Source: Fimenecus sp045532175 | Lineage (GTDB): Bacteria > Bacillota > Clostridia > Oscillospirales > Acutalibacteraceae | Direction of reading: 5' to 3' | Assembly (NCBI GenBank): GCA_045532175.1 | Contig: JAZSFK010000049.1 | Location: 1 to 64,000, forward strand | DNA: 64,000 nt | Part shown: one piece after another, positions 8,362 to 17,635 of the stretch | How the letters are laid out: every line of letters begins with the position of its first letter | Position numbering within the stretch: position 1 is the first letter of the stretch | Translations under genes and position numbers: made by a program | The notes under the pieces: model-generated | Told to the model about the DNA's origin: nothing | Seen by the model: the letters and a program-made list of their open reading frames with translations, nothing else | Databases searched by the model: none

Positions 8362-10032
8362 ATGACAAAAGCTGAAATTATAGGCAAAGTCAAGGAAGCT
8401 CCTGCCTATGTTAAAAGCCATTGGAACACACCCAACGAGGGTGAATTTGTTTCATTAAAAGAATTCTGTGCATATACTGCAACGCAGGCAGGTTCTTATA
8501 TTTTCTTAACTGCATCAGGCATGTTATCTTTCTCAGCATCGTATTTCTGCGGTTCAATTATGGGGCTCAGCAATATACAATTCCAGCTTGTTAACCTTAT
8601 AAGCACAATAATCGGCTATATGTTTATATTTATGAACCCCATAAGCGTTCTTATTTACGAGAACCACGGTGAGCTTTCTCCAAAAATGAGAAGATTTGCT
8701 CATATCTGTTATTCGGGTGAAATGGTTATAGGTCTGGCTTGCTACTTTATACCTATGGATACCTTTGACTTTATGTTGGGTACTCCGCAAATTGTTGCTA
8801 ATATTCTTTTCTTAAGCGGTATAACAAACTACATAACTTGGGGAATCCGTAAAAAGTTCTGTGCAAAATACGGAAGACTTAAACCCTTCATTCTTCTTTG
8901 CGGCATCCCTGCGGCAATAATTATGTCAATAATTCCGTTCTTGCCTATTCAAAATCTTCCAAGTGTATATAAGCTTATTATTCTTCACGGTGCTTTTATC
9001 ATGATGAATTATTTCTATAATTCTTATGTAGGTGTTAACGGTCTTGTTACATTTATGACACCTAACTCACAGGAAAGGCAAAGACTTCACTCAATTGTTC
9101 CTATTATTACAGGACTTTTCCCATCAATAATCGGTCTTTTCTTCCCGATGCTTATTCAGTCAACGGGCGGATACCTGAACATCAACACTTACAAAATCTT
9201 TGTTCCGATTTTCGGTTTTATCGGTGTTTTTGTTTCAATGGCAGCAATTCATTGTCACGAACGTGTTATTGAGGCATCAGGTGACAAGCGTAAAAAAGTA
9301 ACTTTCCTCAACGGCGCTAAAAATGTTCTTAAAAACAAATATTTCTGGATTACAAACATCTCCACTATTTTAGGACAATGGTCAGCATTGGTTGGCGGTC
9401 TTCTTCAATTATGGTTCATCTATTCTCTCAGAATGGAAGCCCTTTACGGTGTTGCCGCAAATGTTGTTGTTGTGGGTATGACATTCGGTAATATTCTCTG
9501 TCCTATCCTTACAAAGAAATTCCAGAAGAGAAATATTTTAATTGCATTCCGCGGTATTTCACTTCTTACGGTTTTCCTTATGTTGTTTGCCGTAAGAACA
9601 GAAAATGTTTATATCTTTATTGGTGCTATGTTCCTTCGTAACACCTTCCAACCCGTTGTTGATGGAATCAACGTTGGTCTTGGTGCTGACATTCAGGACT
9701 ATCACCAATGGAAATACGGCGAACGTGCAGACTCTATGGCAGGTGTGTTCAGTTGGTTCTTAAACCCAATCAATGTGGTTCTCGGATTTATTATTCCCGG
9801 TCTTTTAGCAAAAATGGGCTTTACCTCCGACTGGGATGTACTTTTTGACCAGACAATCCTCAACCAGGTATTCAACCTTTACACATGGGCAACAATTATC
9901 AGCACTGTCCTTATGGTAATTCCTTTCTTCTTCTATGACCTTACCAGAGAAAAACACGATATGTGTGTTGCAGAACTTCAGGAAAGACTCCGTGCCATTG
10001 AAAATGAAGAAACTGAAAGCGAGGTAGTTTAA
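8362..10032 (+). CDS. GPH-family (MelB-like) MFS transporter
   Basis: A 556-residue polytopic membrane protein with about 12 hydrophobic segments, of the glycoside-pentoside-hexuronide:cation symporter family. GPH-like cytoplasmic-loop sequence is visible (KFCAKYGRLKPFILL, and EKHDMCVAELQERLRAIENE at the C-terminal tail). The family moves sugars or uronides with Na+ or H+; the substrate is not readable here. The ATG is preceded by AAAGGG. A BspA-type repeat lipoprotein starts 1 nt after the stop codon, so the two are co-transcribed and may share a glycan or surface role. Confidence 0.85.
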   Translation: MTKAEIIGKVKEAPAYVKSHWNTPNEGEFVSLKEFCAYTATQAGSYIFLTASGMLSFSASYFCGSIMGLSNIQFQLVNLISTIIGYMFIFMNPISVLIYENHGELSPKMRRFAHICYSGEMVIGLACYFIPMDTFDFMLGTPQIVANILFLSGITNYITWGIRKKFCAKYGRLKPFILLCGIPAAIIMSIIPFLPIQNLPSVYKLIILHGAFIMMNYFYNSYVGVNGLVTFMTPNSQERQRLHSIVPIITGLFPSIIGLFFPMLIQSTGGYLNINTYKIFVPIFGFIGVFVSMAAIHCHERVIEASGDKRKKVTFLNGAKNVLKNKYFWITNISTILGQWSALVGGLLQLWFIYSLRMEALYGVAANVVVVGMTFGNILCPILTKKFQKRNILIAFRGISLLTVFLMLFAVRTENVYIFIGAMFLRNTFQPVVDGINVGLGADIQDYHQWKYGERADSMAGVFSWFLNPINVVLGFIIPGLLAKMGFTSDWDVLFDQTILNQVFNLYTWATIISTVLMVIPFFFYDLTREKHDMCVAELQERLRAIENEETESEVV

Positions 10033-10033
10033 T

Positions 10034-10888
10034 ATGAAGAAAAGATTTGTTAAAATTTTTGCACTTCTTATTTGCATCTGCTTATTGTTTTCAGGTTGTG
10101 GTGCTGTGTCCACCTTTTTAGGTATTGAGGGTGACGAAATTGAATACACCATCGAAAATGGTGAGGCAACTGTTACTGGCGTACCTAACAAAATGGCTAT
10201 TACAAAAATAGTTATTCCTGATGAATATGAAGGTGTTCCCGTTACAAAGGTGGCTGATTTTGCCGTTGTTAACCTTGAATATGTAACTGAAATTCAAATC
10301 GGCAAAAATGTTAAGGAAATCGGACCTTGGGCATTTGAAAACAATCAGCATGTAACAGCATTTGAGGTTGATGAAAATAACGAATATTTCTGCGACGTTG
10401 ATGGTGTTCTTTTCACAAAGGATATGAAAACACTCCTTTTCTATCCTCTTGCTAAAGATTTAATTGATACAAAAGATGATAACGGAAATGATATTCAGAT
10501 TTCAGAATATACAATTCCTGACGGTGTTGAAACAATTCGCACAAAGGCATTTTACAAATGTGGTAAAATCAAAAAAGTCCACATTCCTGACAGCGTAAAG
10601 AATATCGAAGAAAAAGCATTTTTCCGTTGCAGTTCTCTTTCTGACCTTACACTTTCAAAGAATGTTGAGATTATCGCAAAAGATGCTTTCGCATATTGTT
10701 CAGCAATTTCTGAAATCAACATTCCAAGCACAATCAAGCAGATTGATACTTATGCTTTCTACAACTGCACAAGTCTTCTCACAATCAATGTTGATGCAAA
10801 AGAAAGTGATGTAACTCTTGGTGACAAGTGGTATCCGACACAGAACGGACTTGCAATCAAGGATTTAAAAATTAACTGGGCAAAATAA
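10034..10888 (+). CDS. BspA-type leucine-rich-repeat lipoprotein
   Basis: A 284-residue surface lipoprotein. The signal peptide ends in the lipobox FSGC (Cys near residue 22). Residues about 85-270 hold LRR_5 repeats with the BspA pattern (EIGPWAFENN, ETIRTKAFYKC, NIEEKAFFRC, IIAKDAFAYC, QIDTYAFYNC). Such proteins are usually binding or adhesion proteins. The gene is co-transcribed with the GPH transporter just upstream. A terminator shared with the next convergent gene follows. Confidence 0.88.
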   Translation: MKKRFVKIFALLICICLLFSGCGAVSTFLGIEGDEIEYTIENGEATVTGVPNKMAITKIVIPDEYEGVPVTKVADFAVVNLEYVTEIQIGKNVKEIGPWAFENNQHVTAFEVDENNEYFCDVDGVLFTKDMKTLLFYPLAKDLIDTKDDNGNDIQISEYTIPDGVETIRTKAFYKCGKIKKVHIPDSVKNIEEKAFFRCSSLSDLTLSKNVEIIAKDAFAYCSAISEINIPSTIKQIDTYAFYNCTSLLTINVDAKESDVTLGDKWYPTQNGLAIKDLKINWAK

Positions 10889-10890
10889 AT

Positions 10891-10923
10891 AAAAAAAAGC
10901 AGTCTTACGACTGCTCTTTTTTT
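10891..10923. terminator. Bidirectional terminator
   Basis: AGCAGTC-TTAC-GACTGCT with an A-run on the left and a T-run on the right, between convergent genes. The T-run overlaps the stop region of the minus-strand transporter. Confidence 0.88.
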
Positions 10924-12553
10924 ATGCCTTAATTGATTGGTAATGTGCTTCAATTCTGTTCCATCTTTCAGAATTTTCGGCTTTTAGTTTTTCAACCTCA
11001 TCGCAAAGAATTTTTGCACCGAGATATTTTTCTTTTTCTTGTTTTGTTTGGTAGTCCTTGTATTCATTCAGCATTTTTTCTGCTTCATAAACTAATTCAA
11101 GGTCATTCAAATTGCTTTCGTCAAAATCCTCGTGTTCAAAATCTGCAAACATTGCTCGAATTTTAAGTGCGTGAATCATATTCTTTCGCTTTTCTTCGCT
11201 CAAATCGTAGAAAAGGAATGGTATTATCGAAAGGATTGTGCCGAAAATCGCACAGATGATTACAATACGCACAAGGGGTGTTCTGAAATCGGCATTGTAC
11301 AAATCATCATAGTTATTTGTAAGCCCATAAGTTCTGAAAACAAGTGGCATAAAATAACCTGTTACAAGGGCAACTATACTGCCTATCAGAATTCCACCCT
11401 GCTCAATAAAGCCCTCAAGTCTGTCCCCTGTCTTATACTGCTGATAGTCCATCATATCCGCTTTCATAGCAGGAAGATAAATAATTGAAACAGCACCGAC
11501 CATTTCTTTTATAAAGATGCAGATGAACAAAAGAATGTAGTTTTTATATAAAAACATCATAAGACAAAGGCAGACAACCTGAATTGAAAGAGAAAGAAGA
11601 CAAACTCTCTTTTTGCCGAGTTTATTGGTAAGTGGTGCCGCTGCAACCATACCGGGGGTATATGCCTCACCTTTAATAACAGTCATAATTGAGTATATTG
11701 CAGGATTGTTCATTCCGTAATAGAAAATCCATTGGAAGATATAGCCGTATCCCTGATTTAAGAAAGTAAGCCATTGGGAAACATTGATAATCCAGAAATA
11801 TTTGTTGTGAGAAACCTTTTTAAGACCTTCAAAGAAGCCCATTTTCTGAACATACTGTTTTGGTGCTATAATTCTTTCTTTTGTACCAAAAACACAGAGC
11901 ATACTAACAATTACACCTATTGTGCAGAAAATCGGGAACCCGATACGATAGGTTTTCATATCATCAAGAGGACCGATAAGTGGCATTACGGGATTTATAA
12001 CCGTTGGTGCAAAGGAATAGATGATTGAACTGATTTCGATTATCCAGGAACGTTCCTTTGAGTTTGCAGACATAACCTGAACAAGTCCTGAATATGCCGA
12101 ACTGTAAAACGGTGAGAAGAATTGAAGCAATGTGTAACACACAAAAACTGCAATAAGTTTCTCCTTATATTCCATTGTTTCATAAGGGAGATACACGAAA
12201 ACCGTACCTATAATTGCAGTCGGTAATCCAAGTGTCATTATGTACGGTCTGAATTTACCCATTTTACTTTTTGTATTATCAAAAAGCATTGCTCTTGTGG
12301 GAGCAATAAGAAGCATAATGAGTGTTGAAATAACATTCATCGTCTGCAAGTCCATGGCAGTAATGCCGATGGATGCACCAACAATCATACTACCTGCACT
12401 AAGGCCAATCATACCCACAATTGCAGTTATGAAATACACACCTGCACCACCAACGGAATATGCCGCAATCTCTTTATATGGCACATAACTGCCCTCGGGT
12501 GCAGTTTTCCAGTTTGACTTAATCGTACTTAAAAAGTTTCTAATTTTACCCAT
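10922..12553 (-). CDS. GPH-family MFS transporter
   Basis: A 543-residue paralogue of the transporter at 8362, with about 12 membrane segments and a long hydrophilic C-terminal tail (EYKDYQTKQEKEKYLGAK, likely helical). The family loop is visible as NTKSKMGKFRPYIMTLG near residue 94. It is likely a cation-coupled sugar symporter of unknown substrate. It is monocistronic, with its own promoter at 12587-12615. Confidence 0.85.
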   Translation of the reverse strand: MGKIRNFLSTIKSNWKTAPEGSYVPYKEIAAYSVGGAGVYFITAIVGMIGLSAGSMIVGASIGITAMDLQTMNVISTLIMLLIAPTRAMLFDNTKSKMGKFRPYIMTLGLPTAIIGTVFVYLPYETMEYKEKLIAVFVCYTLLQFFSPFYSSAYSGLVQVMSANSKERSWIIEISSIIYSFAPTVINPVMPLIGPLDDMKTYRIGFPIFCTIGVIVSMLCVFGTKERIIAPKQYVQKMGFFEGLKKVSHNKYFWIINVSQWLTFLNQGYGYIFQWIFYYGMNNPAIYSIMTVIKGEAYTPGMVAAAPLTNKLGKKRVCLLSLSIQVVCLCLMMFLYKNYILLFICIFIKEMVGAVSIIYLPAMKADMMDYQQYKTGDRLEGFIEQGGILIGSIVALVTGYFMPLVFRTYGLTNNYDDLYNADFRTPLVRIVIICAIFGTILSIIPFLFYDLSEEKRKNMIHALKIRAMFADFEHEDFDESNLNDLELVYEAEKMLNEYKDYQTKQEKEKYLGAKILCDEVEKLKAENSERWNRIEAHYQSIKA

Positions 12554-12586
12554 ACCTTCACCCCATTAAACATATCGTTGCTTTTT

Positions 12587-12615
12587 ATTATAAATCTTTT
12601 TCACCTAAAAATCAA
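12587..12615 (-). promoter_or_regulatory. Sigma-A promoter of the transporter gene
   Basis: Minus strand TTGATT, 17-bp spacer, TATAAT; the -10 is about 35 nt upstream of the start codon. Confidence 0.75.
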
Positions 12616-12634
12616 TTATATGTTACTTGAACAC

Positions 12635-12663
12635 TTGAAAATTGCAGGGAATTATTGTAAAAT
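12635..12663 (+). promoter_or_regulatory. Sigma-A promoter of the PAP2 gene
   Basis: TTGAAA, 17-bp spacer, TAAAAT; close to and divergent from the promoter at 12587-12615. Confidence 0.65.
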
Positions 12664-12693
12664 TATTTTATAAAATAATAAAGGAGATTGGTT

Positions 12694-13326
12694 ATGGATT
12701 TTTCAATTTTTGACTCATTTGATATGAGCGTATTCGCCTTTTTCGGTGAGCAAATTCAAAGTGCTGTAATGAATATTGTTGCAGAATTTATTACATTTTT
12801 CGGTGGCGGTGCTTTTGTTACCCCAATGGCAATTGTTGGTGCACTTTTAATTCCGTTTAAAAAGACTCGCAAATTCGGCATGGCGGTGCTTTTCGCAGTT
12901 TTAGTGGGAACACTTCTCACAAATCTTATTATGAAGCCTTTGTTCGACCGTCCTCGTCCCTACATTTACTACGCTGACAACCCCGTATTCATGAGTTGGC
13001 ATGAATTTGCAGGTGGTCACATTGAAAGTGAAAAGTCATTCCCATCAGGTCACACAACCGCTGCTTTTGAATTGGGTGTTGCGATTTTCCTTGTAATGAA
13101 GAACAAGAAAATTGCCTGGGTTTTCCCTGTATTCTCTGCACTCGTTGGTCTTTCAAGAATTTACCTTATGGTACACTATGTAACAGACGTTATCGGCGGT
13201 GTTTTTGTCGGCGTATTCGCAGGTGTTATGGGTTATCTCATTATGAAGGCAATTATGAAAAAGACAGAAAACACAAAATTTGCTGAATTTGATTTGGCAG
13301 AAAAATTCAAAAAGAAAACCGCATAA
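12694..13326 (+). CDS. PAP2-family membrane phosphatase
   Basis: A 210-residue integral membrane phosphatase (type 2 phosphatidic acid phosphatase fold). All three motifs are present: KPLFDRPRP (variant of KX6RP), FPSGHTTAA (PSGH) and SRIYLMVHYVTDVIGG (SRX5HX3D, with catalytic His). Members dephosphorylate undecaprenyl pyrophosphate or other lipid phosphates at the outer membrane face; which substrate is used here cannot be told. I chose the ATG at 12694, 7 nt after AAGGAG, over a TTG two codons upstream. The next gene, a penicillin-binding protein, fits a wall-precursor role. Confidence 0.92.
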   Translation: MDFSIFDSFDMSVFAFFGEQIQSAVMNIVAEFITFFGGGAFVTPMAIVGALLIPFKKTRKFGMAVLFAVLVGTLLTNLIMKPLFDRPRPYIYYADNPVFMSWHEFAGGHIESEKSFPSGHTTAAFELGVAIFLVMKNKKIAWVFPVFSALVGLSRIYLMVHYVTDVIGGVFVGVFAGVMGYLIMKAIMKKTENTKFAEFDLAEKFKKKTA

Positions 13327-13340
13327 AAAAGAATAAAAGC

Positions 13341-13377
13341 AATCACCTGTGCCAAAACTTTGCACAGGTGATTTTTT
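13341..13377 (+). terminator. Terminator-like hairpin overlapping the PBP ribosome site
   Basis: A perfect 12-bp stem AATCACCTGTGC / GCACAGGTGATT (13341-13352 and 13362-13373) followed by TTTT and the ATG at 13378. The AGGTGA ribosome site (13366-13371) lies inside the 3' arm. No promoter fits between the hairpin and the gene. Confidence 0.85.
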
Positions 13378-14910
13378 ATGTTCAAAAGGATTTATTCAGC
13401 CTTTTTCAGCTTGTGTGTGGTCTTTGGGATTCTCATAGTAAATATAGGTCTTATTATGACAGGTATCGGCGATTTTTCTGTCTCCGAAACTCAAGGTACA
13501 AGAAGCTTTCTTCTATCTTCCTCACGTGGTATGATATACGACCGCAATATGAAAAAAATCGTAAACAGCGAGGAGAAAAAATTCGCTGTTTCCCTGCCCG
13601 AAGGTATTGACAGTAAGCCCGATATTTCCGCTGTTGACAAGGATTTTTCGGGAAACCACATTAAGTCCGTTTCAGTTTTTAACAGATATTCACCTACCCA
13701 ACCCTGCGTACATCTTATAGGCCATCTTGATGAAAACGGTGTGGGAGTTATGGGACTTGAAAAGGCTTATGAGAATTATCTTCGTATGCAAGGTGGCGAA
13801 ATCCGTGCTGTCTGGAGTGTTGATGCTCTTGGCAACACTCTTTTGGGTGAGGGTTTGACCATCAAAAATGAGAATTATATGTCCCAAGCAGGAATCCAGT
13901 TGACCATTGATTTGAGAATTCAGGAAATTGCAGAAAAAACCCTTATCAATAACAATATAGACCGAGGTGCCGTGGTTATTCTTGACAGCGACACAAATGA
14001 AGTTTTAGCCATGGCTTCTGTACCTGTCTTTGACCCCGATAATCTTGGGAAAAGTATGAATGACGAGGCTTTGCCGTTTCTTAACCGTGCAATTACACCT
14101 TATAGTGTCGGTTCGGTTTTCAAGCCATTTTTGGCATCCGTTGCCATTGAAAACAACATTTCTCTTGATTATGAATGTCTCGGAAGTATTGAAATCGGCA
14201 ATACAAGGTTTAAGTGCAGTAACAATACATCCCACGGAATGGCGGATATGAATTCTGCTATGGAAAACTCCTGCAACACGTATTTTATTGCTCTGGGGCA
14301 AGAATTGGGTTGCGAAAAAATCCTTTCGCTCTCCTCTGATTTCGGGTTTGGAAAAAGCCTTGAATTAGCCGACAATTTCGCTCTTAAATCAGGACAATTA
14401 CCCACAAGTGACAGTATCACATCCCCACAAGCCCTTGCAAATTTATCCTTTGGTCAGGGGGAATTGCTGGCAAGTCCCCTGCAGATGGCTGTTGCTTATT
14501 CTGTATTTGCAAATGGTGGCTTTTACCGTCCGCCAACCCTTATGAAAGGAATTATTGATGAAAACGGAAACACGGTTCAAAAGGTAAATCTTCCTGAAAA
14601 ATACAGGATTATCAATGAAGATACCGCAAGACAAATCGATACCGTTTTGCAAAATGTTGTGACCAATGGTAACGGACGAAAAGCATTTTCTTTTATCACA
14701 TCAAATCACGGCAAAACAGCCACCGCACAAAGCGGATGGTATGAAGACGGCAGGGAAATCAACCACACGTGGTTTTGCGGATATTTTACTGCAAATGATA
14801 AAACCTACACAGTTGCAATATTCAAGGAGGACGGAATTTCAGGTGCCAATGACTGTGCCCCTGTTTTTAAAGAAATATCGGAAAATGTCGTAAATATAGT
14901 CTTACAATAA
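13378..14910 (+). CDS. Penicillin-binding protein (monofunctional transpeptidase)
   Basis: A 510-residue membrane-anchored D,D-transpeptidase that cross-links peptidoglycan. One N-terminal membrane segment (residues 7-29) is followed by a reduced dimerisation region (RGMIYDRN near 50-57). The transpeptidase domain has SVFK (246-249) with the acylated Ser, SCN (298-300) and KTA (446-448) in place of KTG. The size is closest to the short PbpA-type class; the cell-division and sporulation proteins FtsI and SpoVD are usually longer. The start codon directly abuts the T-run of a hairpin, and its ribosome site is inside that stem. Confidence 0.9.
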   Translation: MFKRIYSAFFSLCVVFGILIVNIGLIMTGIGDFSVSETQGTRSFLLSSSRGMIYDRNMKKIVNSEEKKFAVSLPEGIDSKPDISAVDKDFSGNHIKSVSVFNRYSPTQPCVHLIGHLDENGVGVMGLEKAYENYLRMQGGEIRAVWSVDALGNTLLGEGLTIKNENYMSQAGIQLTIDLRIQEIAEKTLINNNIDRGAVVILDSDTNEVLAMASVPVFDPDNLGKSMNDEALPFLNRAITPYSVGSVFKPFLASVAIENNISLDYECLGSIEIGNTRFKCSNNTSHGMADMNSAMENSCNTYFIALGQELGCEKILSLSSDFGFGKSLELADNFALKSGQLPTSDSITSPQALANLSFGQGELLASPLQMAVAYSVFANGGFYRPPTLMKGIIDENGNTVQKVNLPEKYRIINEDTARQIDTVLQNVVTNGNGRKAFSFITSNHGKTATAQSGWYEDGREINHTWFCGYFTANDKTYTVAIFKEDGISGANDCAPVFKEISENVVNIVLQ

Positions 14911-14926
14911 ATCTCTCTTTCTCAAC

Positions 14927-14953
14927 AAAAAAGCACCCCGCAGGGTGCTTTTA
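14927..14953. terminator. Bidirectional terminator
   Basis: AAAAAAGCACCC / GGGTGCTTTT stem between the convergent PBP and DUF4474 genes. Confidence 0.88.
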
Positions 14954-14956
14954 AAA

Positions 14957-16147
14957 TTACCATTTAACTGTTACTGTGTTTCCGCTTACGTTGTATGTTA
15001 CATCACCGTTTTCCTCATTATCAACGGCATTTGTGAATGCATTTCGCATTTCCGCATTCGGGAATTTAATTGAATAAATCATTGTAAGAGATGCAGGTTC
15101 ATAAACCACTCCGCTTAAATGGAAACCTGTAAGCCACCAATGCTTTTGCGGTGTTGTATTGATAAGAACCTTATCCTTATACATAAGCTTCATCTGCATT
15201 TCCATCATCTGTTCATCATTTGCACAATTGTAGAATGTTCCCATTTCCTCACCGGGTACACGATTGTAAATACCAACCTCTGCACCATTTGTAACATAGA
15301 AATATGTGCCTTTCCAAACCTGAATCATCCATTCAAGTCCGTCATAGTCGAAATGGTATCTGCGTGTTACATAATCGTAAACACCAACAGCATTTGCAGC
15401 AACGTCATAAAGCACAGCAAAGCCAAAACTTCTTGTCCACGCATCAACTACTGTATAGATTACCATATCCTTGAAATTGAAATTGAAGCCAAGGCCTAAC
15501 ATACCTGTACCGTTAACATCACTGAGTTCACCTGTTTGTGTATTGATGTTCATTCCTGTGTGGATTGTTTCCTTTGCACCGTCACGGAAAACCATATTGA
15601 AGCAAATTTCAAAAACAGCAGGGTCTTTGGTAGGCTCAACAAAGAGTTCAATCTTATCAATAATGCTCATATAACAGCCGAGGAAATAGTAAACAACACC
15701 AAGTCCCGTACCTGCCTCATCCTGCTTTCTGCATTCCTCGAACATTGCCTCTCTGAATGCAACAGGGTCAATTTCTAATGATTCTATCACAAGAGAAGAA
15801 ATACGATTGAGAGGTGGAAGATTGCGAAGAATTGCTTCCATATTGACACCACAATTTTCAACAACATAGAGATTTGCCTCTGTAAGTGTTTTGTCAAAGG
15901 AAATATTGATTCTTTCCTCACTTGGGAATCTTCCGCCCGTAACAAAACGGAAAAAGTCACCACAGGCATTTATTGTGCCTAAAAACTCATCAGTTGTCAG
16001 AGCAGGATAACCCTCTTCTTCCATAAGTTCTACATACTGTGCACGTGTTTTGATATTTTTTTCACCTTTCGCCATAACAGGTGTTGCCATTGTGAAAAGA
16101 AGCACAAAAGTCAAAATAATTGCAGTAATCTTTGCTGTAATCTTCAT
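14957..16147 (-). CDS. Secreted DUF4474-domain protein
   Basis: A 396-residue exported protein. The signal peptide is clear (ITAIILTFVLLFTMATPVMA). The C-terminal half matches what I recall of DUF4474 (PF14751): FDYDGLEWMIQVWKGTYFY, AEVGIYNR, and KHWWLTGFHLSGV. No enzymatic motif is known for this domain. The ATG at 16147 has AAAGGA at normal spacing; an ATG three codons earlier overlaps the ribosome site. A paralogue with a dockerin module is at 39893. The promoter is at 16181-16208. Confidence 0.82.
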   Translation of the reverse strand: MKITAKITAIILTFVLLFTMATPVMAKGEKNIKTRAQYVELMEEEGYPALTTDEFLGTINACGDFFRFVTGGRFPSEERINISFDKTLTEANLYVVENCGVNMEAILRNLPPLNRISSLVIESLEIDPVAFREAMFEECRKQDEAGTGLGVVYYFLGCYMSIIDKIELFVEPTKDPAVFEICFNMVFRDGAKETIHTGMNINTQTGELSDVNGTGMLGLGFNFNFKDMVIYTVVDAWTRSFGFAVLYDVAANAVGVYDYVTRRYHFDYDGLEWMIQVWKGTYFYVTNGAEVGIYNRVPGEEMGTFYNCANDEQMMEMQMKLMYKDKVLINTTPQKHWWLTGFHLSGVVYEPASLTMIYSIKFPNAEMRNAFTNAVDNEENGDVTYNVSGNTVTVKW

Positions 16148-16180
16148 ACGGAACATCCTTTCTGTTTACATTAAACTTTA

Positions 16181-16208
16181 TTATACCATTTTTAAGCAAT
16201 TTTGCAAC
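16181..16208 (-). promoter_or_regulatory. Promoter of the DUF4474 gene
   Basis: Minus strand TTGCAA, 16-bp spacer, and an extended -10 TGGTATAAT. Confidence 0.72.
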
Positions 16209-16308
16209 AAAAACATAAGTAAATCTTCTGTCATTTTTTGTAAATTCTCTTTATTTTAAAAAATATATATGATATACTTACTGTATATTTGTTTAGGAGA
16301 TGTAAAAA

Positions 16309-17631
16309 ATGAGCGATAATCGTGCAATGCAATATGCAGAAATACTTTCAAAGCTTATTAAAGTTGAAACAATTTCTTCAAGAAATGATAAGGACAGAAC
16401 AAAGTTTTTAGAATTCCACAATGTACTCCGTGAAACATATCCGAATCTTTTCAACACCCTTGAATGTGAGGTTTTTGACGGTAGTCTTTTGCTTAAATGG
16501 AAGGGTACTGACCCAAGCCTTAAACCTGTTATGCTTATGAATCATCACGACGTTGTTGAGGCAAGCGGTGAATGGAAATACCCACCTTTCTCAGGTGAAA
16601 TTGCAGAAGGCAGAGTATGGGGCAGAGGTACACTTGATACAAAGGGTGGACTTGCTATGATGTTCCAGGCTGCTGAAGAATTAATCAAAGAGGGCTTCAC
16701 ACCAAGAAGAGATACATATTTCGTATCAACCTGCACAGAGGAAACCGGTGGCGAATGTGGTAATGCTATGTCACTTGAACTCAAAGAAAGAGGCCTTGAC
16801 TTCTATATGGTTCTCGACGAGGGTGGTATGATTCTCTATGACCCAATCGGTGGTGCTGACGGCACATTTGCTATGATTGGCGTTGGCGAAAAGGGTTATA
16901 TGGACCTTAAATTCATCGCAAAATCAAACGGTGGTCACGCATCTGCACCCGGCAAAAACACTCCACTTGTACGTCTTGCAAAGTTTATGTGTGAGGCAGA
17001 AAAATCAGAATGTTTCGATGTTGAGATGTCACCAACTATTAAGGAAATGCTCACTCGATTTGCACCAACAATGAGTGGCGTTATGAAAATGGCTTGTGGC
17101 AACACAAAGGCATTCAAGCCTGTACTTGAAAAGGTTATGCCTATGATTTCACCATCAGGTGCCGCACTTCTTCGCACAACTCTTGCTTTCACAATGAGTA
17201 AAGGCTCTGACGGCTCAAATGTTATCCCACAAGAGGCTTGGGTTGTTGGTAATATGCGTTATTCACACCATCAGGGTAAAAAATCGAGTGTTGATAATAT
17301 TATTAACCTTGCAAAGAAATATGATATTGAAACAGAGATTATCGAGGACGGTATGGAGTCAGGCATTTCCGATTTCAACGGCGAACAGTTCAAATTCATT
17401 GAAAAAGCAGTTAATGCTGTTTTCCCTGACTATAAGCCCGTACCATATATTATGAACGGTGCTTCTGACAGCAGATATTTCACAAGAGTTTGTGACAACT
17501 GCCTTCGTTTTGTTCCTTTCAACATTGATAATCAGCAGTATGCAAGTGTTCACGGTATTGACGAAAATGTTAGCATTGATACACTTCCGCCTGCAGTTGA
17601 TTTTTATAAATACGTAATCAAAGAGGTATAA
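16309..17631 (+). CDS. M20-family metallopeptidase
   Basis: A 440-residue zinc peptidase or amidohydrolase of the M20/ArgE/DapE group. Metal-site motifs are visible: MNHHDVVE (His/Asp), WGRGTLDTKGG (bridging Asp) and CTEETGGECG (catalytic Glu-Glu). The dimerisation insert and the C-terminal NGASDSRYF follow. The organisation resembles carboxypeptidase-S/PM20D1-type enzymes that hydrolyse N-acyl amino acids or dipeptides. It ends 4 nt before a YfcC-type carrier gene, so the pair may import and cleave a peptide or acyl-amino acid. A TATACT -10 is at 16273-16278 with a poor -35. Confidence 0.88.
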   Translation: MSDNRAMQYAEILSKLIKVETISSRNDKDRTKFLEFHNVLRETYPNLFNTLECEVFDGSLLLKWKGTDPSLKPVMLMNHHDVVEASGEWKYPPFSGEIAEGRVWGRGTLDTKGGLAMMFQAAEELIKEGFTPRRDTYFVSTCTEETGGECGNAMSLELKERGLDFYMVLDEGGMILYDPIGGADGTFAMIGVGEKGYMDLKFIAKSNGGHASAPGKNTPLVRLAKFMCEAEKSECFDVEMSPTIKEMLTRFAPTMSGVMKMACGNTKAFKPVLEKVMPMISPSGAALLRTTLAFTMSKGSDGSNVIPQEAWVVGNMRYSHHQGKKSSVDNIINLAKKYDIETEIIEDGMESGISDFNGEQFKFIEKAVNAVFPDYKPVPYIMNGASDSRYFTRVCDNCLRFVPFNIDNQQYASVHGIDENVSIDTLPPAVDFYKYVIKEV

Positions 17632-17635
17632 TTTA

